From: Oscillospiraceae bacterium
GTDB lineage: Bacteria; Bacillota; Clostridia; Oscillospirales; Oscillospiraceae
Length of the DNA: 8,780 nt
Direction of reading: 5' to 3'
Assembly: GCA_017458025.1 (NCBI GenBank)
Contig: JAFTGG010000221.1
Span: 1 to 8,780, forward strand
This document shows positions 4,479 to 8,780 of the stretch, one piece after another (position 1 is the first letter of the stretch; each line of letters starts with the position of its first letter). The translations under genes were made by a program, and so were the position numbers. Below the pieces are notes generated by a model. It was not told where the DNA came from. It was given only the letters and a program-made list of their open reading frames with translations, and did not search any database.

Positions 4479-6005
4479 TTACTTCGCCTCCTTCGCCATC
4501 GTGTCAAGCACGTTCTTCGCCGCCTTGCGGCCGTTGGTCACGGCGGGTCCCATGCCGTCGCCGCTGATCTGGTGCGCGCCGGAAAATTCGAGGTGGCCGA
4601 TGAAATGCTCCGCCTCGGCGGTTTGCAATCTCGCGACGATGTGATCCTCCATCGTGTGGGCGTAGCCGTAGATGCAGCCGTTCCACATGCCGGTGTAGTG
4701 CGCGACGGTCATCGGCGTTTCGATGACGCATTCGAGGACGTGGTCGAGCAGGTTGACGCCCAGATACTCGCTCATGTAGTCGATGAGCTGCTTGGCGACC
4801 TCGTGCTTGACGCGGTCGTAGTCGTCGGCGGAGACGGTCTTCCAGCCGTCCACGCGCGGCAGCGTCGTGATGGAGTAGGAGCAGGTGCCCGGCGGCGTCG
4901 CGTCGGGGTTCGCGAGGTTGTGGCAAATGCAGGTGATATAGTGGTACGGCCCAAGGCCCTTCAATTCCTCATAGCACTTGTTCGTGTCCATCGTGTCGCC
5001 GTGGAATACGCTGTAGTCCTTGATCCCCAGCTCCTCGGCGCTCTTGTCGAGGATGAGGATGACCGAGAACGCGGTCAGGCTCAAACGGCGGCCGTTGACC
5101 ATCTTGACCGCGTCCGCGGGCACGGCGCTCGCCGGCTCGATCATACTGGTGTAGACCTTGTTCGGGTACGCCGACGAGATGACATAGTCGGCGTAGACCT
5201 CGTCGCCGCGGGCGGTGCGCACGCCGTACGCCTTGCCGTCCTTGACGAGGATCTTGTCGACGTGCTGGCGGTACTCGATCTGCACGCCGAGCGCCTCGGC
5301 GCGCTCCGCCATCTTGAGAGACATTTCGTGCGAGAACTTGCGCGGGATAAAGGAGCCGTAGCCGATATAGTCCGCCATCAGGACGGAGAAAATGGTGAAC
5401 GGCAGCTCCTTGAAGCCCGTGCCGACGTAGATCCAATACGGCGAGAGCAGGTCGAGCGCCTTCTGCGGCAGGCCGAAGGTATCCAGCACCTCCTGCGTGG
5501 AGTAGCCCGCGGTCTTGACGAACGCCTCATGCTTCATGAGCATCTGCGGCTTGCTCATCGGGTGGATGCTCAGCTCGTTGACGCTGTCGAACACGGTGTT
5601 GCAGAGGTTCAGCACGGCGAGCACCTTGTCGTAGGTGCCGGGCACGGCGGCGTCCACCTCGCGGGCAAAGGTCTCCAGACCCGGGTGCAGCGTGACCTCA
5701 AGCCCCGGGATCGCGGCGTGATACGCCTCGGGGACCTTGATCCAGTCGACGTCCACGCCCATGTCGTCGAAAAACTTGCCGACCTTGAGGCGGCGGTCCT
5801 TGTCGCCGATGGACATCATCTCGTGCAGCGCCGCCTCGATCTCGATGCCGCCGCGCACGAAGCTCGTCGCGATGCCGCCGGGCAGGTTGTGGCGTTCGAG
5901 CACGAGCACGTCCTTGCCCTTGTCCGCCAGCATCAGCGCCGCGGACAGGCCCGCGAGCGCGCCGCCGATGACGATGACGTCATAGTGGTCCTTGTAAAAC
6001 TTCAT
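4479..6005 (-). CDS. FAD-dependent oxidoreductase of the phytoene desaturase / carotenoid isomerase / retinol saturase family
   Basis: The 508-residue protein has an N-terminal FAD-binding fold: YDVIVIGGALAGLSAA (8-23), acidic Glu37 ending the second strand for the ribose, then LPGGIATSF (41-49). The C-terminal FAD segment has GDGMGP (482-487). This is the CrtI/CrtISO/RetSat group, whose members desaturate, isomerise or saturate polyene chains. The middle glycine of the GxGxxG loop is Ala16, tolerated in this superfamily. No carotenoid or isoprenoid gene is nearby. Its neighbours are a fatty acid isomerase-like protein and an electron-transfer reductase, so reduction of a double bond in a conjugated fatty acid is more plausible than carotenoid chemistry. 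AAAGGA (6018-6013) provides the ribosome site. It is separated from the upstream isomerase-like gene by an intrinsic terminator and abuts the reductase gene downstream. Family is solid, substrate is inferred. Confidence 0.85.
   Translation of the reverse strand: MKFYKDHYDVIVIGGALAGLSAALMLADKGKDVLVLERHNLPGGIATSFVRGGIEIEAALHEMMSIGDKDRRLKVGKFFDDMGVDVDWIKVPEAYHAAIPGLEVTLHPGLETFAREVDAAVPGTYDKVLAVLNLCNTVFDSVNELSIHPMSKPQMLMKHEAFVKTAGYSTQEVLDTFGLPQKALDLLSPYWIYVGTGFKELPFTIFSVLMADYIGYGSFIPRKFSHEMSLKMAERAEALGVQIEYRQHVDKILVKDGKAYGVRTARGDEVYADYVISSAYPNKVYTSMIEPASAVPADAVKMVNGRRLSLTAFSVILILDKSAEELGIKDYSVFHGDTMDTNKCYEELKGLGPYHYITCICHNLANPDATPPGTCSYSITTLPRVDGWKTVSADDYDRVKHEVAKQLIDYMSEYLGVNLLDHVLECVIETPMTVAHYTGMWNGCIYGYAHTMEDHIVARLQTAEAEHFIGHLEFSGAHQISGDGMGPAVTNGRKAAKNVLDTMAKEAK
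4487..4493 (-). promoter_or_regulatory. Perfect ribosome binding site for the reductase inside the preceding gene
   Basis: AAGGAGG on the minus strand ends 8 nt before the ATG at 4478 and lies within the last codons of the upstream flavoprotein gene. It supports efficient coupled translation of the pair. Confidence 0.8.
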
Positions 6006-6022
6006 AGCCTATCCTTTCTAGC

Positions 6023-6053
6023 TCAAAAAAAGCGGCGGAGCCGCTTTTTTTGA
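6023..6053 (-). terminator. Intrinsic terminator inside the three-gene operon
   Basis: A 14-bp perfect stem is formed by 6023-6036 (GCGGC preceded by seven A) and 6040-6053 (GCCGC followed by seven T) around a 3-nt loop. Read on the minus strand it is a GC core followed by U7. It lies 6 nt past the stop of the isomerase-like gene and just before the ribosome site of the next gene. There is no room for a separate promoter in the 54-bp gap, so it probably lowers, rather than stops, expression of the two downstream genes. Confidence 0.85.
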
Positions 6054-6059
6054 AGTATT

Positions 6060-7451
6060 TTAGAAGAATCTCTCGACCAGCTCGCGGCTGTACTCGGCGG
6101 TCTCGTCCATGTCGCCGAAGCTCATGACCTCGCCGGCGTAGAACGTGTCGTACTTGCCTTGCATCGCCTCGACCTTGTCGTACCAGCCCGCGGCGTAGTC
6201 CTCGGAGAAGACATGGGGGAAGTAGTACACGGACCACTCGTTGACGACGTTGGACGCGGGGTTCTTCATCGTCTTGAGGTCGTCGAGCACCATCTTCTTG
6301 CAGTCCTCGTACGGGACTTCCTTCATATCCTTGTGCTTACGCAGCGAGTAGGTGGTGATGACCTGGTTGACCTCGTCCTTCCAGCGGCGATAATAGACCA
6401 TCAGGTGGCCCAGGCGCTCCTTGACCATGTTGTCGAAGACGTAGTAGCTGATCTCGGGGTGGTCCTCGGGCTTGGTCTCGACGGCGAGCACGTCGTAGCG
6501 CTCATAGTCGATCTTGGAGAAGAGCTGCTTCTCGTCGTCGCGGACGTCGAAGTACTCGTCCATGCCCTTCTGGCCGTCGGCGCGCTTGTCGGGAATGTGC
6601 AGCGGCGCGGTGACGATGATCTTGTCGTACACCTCGGGCTCGGCCTCGCCGGCGATATAGACGCAGACCTTGCCGTCCTTGCGCTCGACCTTCTCGATGG
6701 CGACGCCGAGGCGCGCGGGGTTCTTCAGGTGGTCGTTGAGCTGCTCCCAGATCCACTGGGTGCCTTCCTTCCAGGTCCAGAGGTTGACCTTGACGAAGTT
6801 CATCGTGGTCTGGAAGTCGAGGTACTTGACGACGTAGCCCGCGGGGATCTCGTCGAAGTAGCCGTAGCCGAAGGAGGTGTACGGCCCGATCCAAATGTCC
6901 TGTACCAGCTCGACGCCGTTCTTCTTGCAGAACTCGCTGAACGGGAGGGCAAGGTCCTTCAGGTTGGGGTTGACGCCGCTGACCGGCTCGCGCTCGGGCG
7001 TGACGGCGAAGCCGTCGTAACGGCCCTCGGCGACGCCGCGGTGGCCGTTGATGTCATAGCCCTTGTACTTGGTTTCGAGCAGCTCGCCGAAGACCTTGAG
7101 CTGCTTCTTCATCTTGAGCAGGCGGGGGATCTTGAGGATATTCTTCTTGGGCTCGAACGGCTCGATGACCTTGCCCTGCGCGTTCTTGTAGTTGCGGTTC
7201 AGCTTGGGACCGTCGTGCGTGATGCCGCAGAACTCCTCGACGTCATGTACCGCATAGTAGCTGGGCACGCCCATGATGGCGCCCATCTCATAACGGCGGC
7301 CGTTATAGGTCGGGGACCAGCACTTGCCGCCGACGCGGTCGTTGCGCTCAAGAATGGTGTAGTTTGTATAGCCCTTCTTCTCGAGATACATGCCCGCGCT
7401 CAGGCCCGCAGGACCGCCGCCGATGATGCAGATCTTTACGTTCTTGTCCAT
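6060..7451 (-). CDS. FAD-dependent polyunsaturated fatty acid (linoleate) isomerase-like protein, PAI family
   Basis: The 463-residue flavoprotein starts with a dinucleotide-binding fold: ICIIGGGPAGLSAGMYLE (7-24), Glu35, RVGGKC (39-44) and RRYEMGAIMG (52-61). It ends with the FAD motif FYAGE (437-441). Compared from memory with the PAI isomerase of Cutibacterium acnes (424 residues, linoleate to trans-10,cis-12 conjugated linoleate), long stretches agree, e.g. GRRYEMGAIMGVPSY, YVxKYLDF, VYYxRW and the C-terminus. Arg86, Phe194 and Phe219 line up with PAI Arg88, Phe168 and Phe193, which I recall as substrate-site residues. About 20 extra residues lie around 135-165. It is probably cytoplasmic and moves a double bond without net redox. 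GGAGG (7466-7462) precedes the ATG by 10 nt. Lys is nearly always AAG and codon use is strongly biased, suggesting high expression. It heads the operon and diverges from an acyl-CoA synthetase-like gene. Another unsaturated substrate is possible. Confidence 0.82.
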   Translation of the reverse strand: MDKNVKICIIGGGPAGLSAGMYLEKKGYTNYTILERNDRVGGKCWSPTYNGRRYEMGAIMGVPSYYAVHDVEEFCGITHDGPKLNRNYKNAQGKVIEPFEPKKNILKIPRLLKMKKQLKVFGELLETKYKGYDINGHRGVAEGRYDGFAVTPEREPVSGVNPNLKDLALPFSEFCKKNGVELVQDIWIGPYTSFGYGYFDEIPAGYVVKYLDFQTTMNFVKVNLWTWKEGTQWIWEQLNDHLKNPARLGVAIEKVERKDGKVCVYIAGEAEPEVYDKIIVTAPLHIPDKRADGQKGMDEYFDVRDDEKQLFSKIDYERYDVLAVETKPEDHPEISYYVFDNMVKERLGHLMVYYRRWKDEVNQVITTYSLRKHKDMKEVPYEDCKKMVLDDLKTMKNPASNVVNEWSVYYFPHVFSEDYAAGWYDKVEAMQGKYDTFYAGEVMSFGDMDETAEYSRELVERFF

Positions 7452-7508
7452 GATTGCTTTTCCTCCAATTCAATTGTTTGCGAGCTGCCTCGCCGAATCA
7501 CGGGAAGT

Positions 7509-7514
7509 ATTATA
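7509..7514 (-). promoter_or_regulatory. -10 box of the isomerase operon promoter
   Basis: A perfect TATAAT reads on the minus strand at 7514-7509, with a start point near 7502 and a leader of about 50 nt. The -35 region at proper spacing (around 7531-7537, TGCAAT or GTGCAA) is a poor match, which suggests help from an activator. The direct repeat next to it is a candidate binding site. Confidence 0.6.
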
Positions 7515-7528
7515 CAACACCCTGCGCG

Positions 7529-7558
7529 AAATTGCACGACATTTTCTGCAAAATTGCA
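7529..7558. promoter_or_regulatory. Direct repeat AAATTGCA in the divergent promoter region, candidate regulator site
   Basis: The 8-mer AAATTGCA occurs at 7529-7536 and again at 7551-7558, 22 bp apart, about two DNA turns. A third half-site in opposite orientation, TGCAA (7547-7551), forms TGCAA-AA-TTGCA with the second copy. The block spans the -35 area of the isomerase operon and ends 9 bp before the -35 box of the synthetase gene, so one protein could control both. Confidence 0.4.
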
Positions 7559-7566
7559 AAAAAATC

Positions 7567-7595
7567 TTTTCATTGTAATAAGTGTATGCTATAAT
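7567..7595 (+). promoter_or_regulatory. Promoter of the acyl-CoA synthetase-like gene
   Basis: TTTTCA (7567-7572) and a perfect TATAAT (7590-7595) are 17 bp apart, and TG at 7587-7588 makes an extended -10 (TGCTATAAT). Transcription would begin near 7602, about 28 nt before the TTG start. Confidence 0.75.
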
Positions 7596-7616
7596 CAACC
7601 CGTAAAAATGCGACAC

Positions 7617-7623
7617 GAGGTGG
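7617..7623 (+). promoter_or_regulatory. Ribosome binding site that supports the TTG start at 7630
   Basis: GAGGTGG lies 6 nt before TTG at 7630, the first start in the frame that holds the AMP-binding domain. The ATG at 7608 is out of frame and opens only a short frame; the in-frame ATG at 7654 has no ribosome site. Confidence 0.75.
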
Positions 7624-7629
7624 TATCAC

Positions 7630-8780
7630 TTGCGTTTTTCCAGTTTTGCGGAGATGATCGGACACTACGCCGAGCGGACGCCGGACGCGCCCGCGCTGCG
7701 CTATGCGAATGAAGGCGTGGCGATGACGATGACCTACGGCGAGCTGCGCGCGGAGATTTTGAAGGAGATCGACCACACGCGAAGCCTCGGCGTCGAGGCC
7801 GCCTGCCACGGCTTTCTGCTCGGCGACAGCGTGTCGCCGGCAGAGCTTGTGGGGCTGTTCGCGGCGGTCGAGATGGGCGAGCAGGTCGTCATGCTCGACG
7901 CGAACACGCCGGTGCCGATCCTGCGGGGGCTCCTGCCGTATACGGACGTGGACACGATCACCGCCGATAACGAGCTGTCTAAGGAGCTGAAGCCGAACCT
8001 CTGTCAGCCGAAGATCAAAAACGGCGCGGGGAAGGTGCTGTTCTTCACCTCCGGCACGACCGAGCGCTCCAAGGCCGTCGTGCTGACGGAAAAGAGCCTG
8101 TGTTCGAGCGCCTACAACGGCGGCGCGCTTTTGCCGCTGACGGAGCGGGACACGCTGCTGTGCATGCTGCCGCTGCATCATGTGTTCGGCTTCGTCTGCG
8201 GGCTGCTGTGGGGCCTCTCCTGCGGCGCGTGCGTGGCGCTCGGCCGCGGCGCGCGGCACTATCTCGACGACTGCGACTTTTTCAAGCCCACAGCGGTGTC
8301 CATCGTGCCGATGCTGCTGGGCTTTCTGCTCAAGCAGAACCTCATCAACGAGGAGATGAAGCTCGTCCTCGTCGGCGCGGGCGACTGCCCGGCGGCGTTG
8401 CTGCAAGGCGCGCGTGCGCGCGGGCTCCGCGTCAGCTTCGGCTACGGCCTGACGGAGACCAGCTCCGGCGTGGCGCTCTCGCTCGGCGACGACCCCTATG
8501 CGATGACCGTCTGCCCCGACGACGAGATCACCATCGCGCCGGACGGCGAGATTCTTATTAAAGTCCGTTCCTGCATGATGAAGGGCTACTACAAGTGCCC
8601 CGAGGACACGAACGCGGTGCTCGCCGGCGGCGTGCTGCACACGGGCGACCTTGGACGCTTTGATGAAAAAGGCAGGCTCCATGTCACGGGGCGCAAGAAG
8701 GATATGCTGGTGCTGCCGGACGGCACGAAGCTGTTTCTGCCGGAGGCGGAGGCGGAGCTTGCGCGGCTGCTCGGCGGCGC
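7630..8780 (+). CDS. AMP-binding acyl-CoA synthetase-like protein, C-terminus cut by window edge
   Basis: The first 383 residues are visible, with no stop before the edge. The product belongs to the adenylate-forming (ANL) superfamily, which activates a carboxylic acid with ATP to an acyl-adenylate and usually passes it to CoA or a carrier protein. Core motifs appear in order: the phosphate loop FFTSGTTERSKAV (138-150), PLHHVFG (181-187), YGLTET (272-277), TGDLG (338-342) and GRKKDM (354-359). The loop keeps the lysine but replaces the usual G-x-P-K-G with E-R-S-K-A. The catalytic lysine near the C-terminus is beyond the window. The start is TTG, set by GAGGTGG, under an extended -10 promoter. 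It diverges from the fatty acid isomerase-like operon and probably acts on a fatty acid in the same process; acid specificity and acceptor cannot be read from the sequence. A carrier-protein ligase is the main alternative. Confidence 0.85.
   Translation, partial: MRFSSFAEMIGHYAERTPDAPALRYANEGVAMTMTYGELRAEILKEIDHTRSLGVEAACHGFLLGDSVSPAELVGLFAAVEMGEQVVMLDANTPVPILRGLLPYTDVDTITADNELSKELKPNLCQPKIKNGAGKVLFFTSGTTERSKAVVLTEKSLCSSAYNGGALLPLTERDTLLCMLPLHHVFGFVCGLLWGLSCGACVALGRGARHYLDDCDFFKPTAVSIVPMLLGFLLKQNLINEEMKLVLVGAGDCPAALLQGARARGLRVSFGYGLTETSSGVALSLGDDPYAMTVCPDDEITIAPDGEILIKVRSCMMKGYYKCPEDTNAVLAGGVLHTGDLGRFDEKGRLHVTGRKKDMLVLPDGTKLFLPEAEAELARLLGG

Noticed and set aside
4479..6005. Carotenoid biosynthesis gene
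   Set aside because: No phytoene synthase, prenyl transferase or other isoprenoid gene is present, and the neighbours point to fatty acid chemistry. The family resemblance alone does not fix the substrate.
3285..6053. 922-codon open frame on the plus strand
   Set aside because: It runs antisense across the reductase and flavoprotein genes, both of which have full domain motifs and ribosome sites. Its product is a low-complexity string of Arg, Ala, Val, Asp and His typical of the reverse of GC-rich genes.
6159..7712. 517-codon open frame on the plus strand
   Set aside because: Antisense to the isomerase-like gene, with no recognisable motif and a composition of mainly Val, Leu, Asp and Ala.
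7570..8682. 370-codon open frame on the minus strand
   Set aside because: Antisense to the AMP-binding gene, whose motifs all appear in order in the plus-strand frame beginning at 7630.
1..8780. CRISPR array, tRNA, rRNA, transposase or phage genes
   Set aside because: I looked for regularly spaced repeats, cloverleaf sequences and transposase or integrase motifs and saw none.

Overview
The window looks like the chromosome of a GC-rich member of the Bacillota, probably a gut-type anaerobe of the class Clostridia. The reasons are strong AGGAGG-type ribosome sites, TTG start codons with good ribosome sites, housekeeping-type promoters with near-consensus -10 boxes, tight U-tailed hairpin terminators, and protein families typical of that group. 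This is inferred from style and content; nothing in the window fixes the species. Transcription direction switches often, so the window is a row of small units rather than one operon.

Positions 1-1201 (minus strand) hold an ATP-grasp ligase followed, through an ATGA overlap, by the start of a PHP-domain metallophosphoesterase that runs off the left edge. Positions 1274-2117 (plus) hold a promoter and a membrane protein of unknown function with a TTG start and visibly lower GC. Positions 2118-2333 have no gene but are full of inverted repeats: a perfect 25-bp palindrome and a chain of overlapping, competing hairpins. A small acidic hypothetical protein follows (2334-2549) and ends at a terminator shared with a convergent ribbon-helix-helix regulator (2580-2735, minus). 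That regulator is divergent from an unknown 127-residue protein (2861-3244, plus). The gap between them carries a perfect 16-bp inverted repeat overlapping promoter elements, a likely operator.

The main interest is 3251-8780. Three genes on the minus strand are ordered 7451->6060, 6005->4479 and 4478->3291. The first is an FAD protein closely resembling, from memory of its sequence, the polyunsaturated fatty acid (linoleate) double-bond isomerase PAI of Cutibacterium (Propionibacterium) acnes. It keeps the residues I recall as contacting the substrate. The second is a CrtI/CrtISO/retinol-saturase-type FAD oxidoreductase. The third is a flavodoxin/ferredoxin-reductase-type protein with a C-terminal plant-type [2Fe-2S] domain, which can carry electrons from NAD(P)H. 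Divergent from them, at 7630 on the plus strand, is an AMP-binding acyl-CoA synthetase-like gene that runs off the right edge.

Together they suggest a fatty acid isomerise-then-reduce (biohydrogenation-like) system: the isomerase makes a conjugated diene, the saturase-like flavoprotein reduces one double bond, the reductase supplies electrons, and the synthetase may activate the fatty acid. The family calls rest on visible motifs; the joint pathway is inference. An intrinsic terminator sits inside the operon between the isomerase and the other two genes, and an exact 8-bp direct repeat lies between the two divergent promoters.
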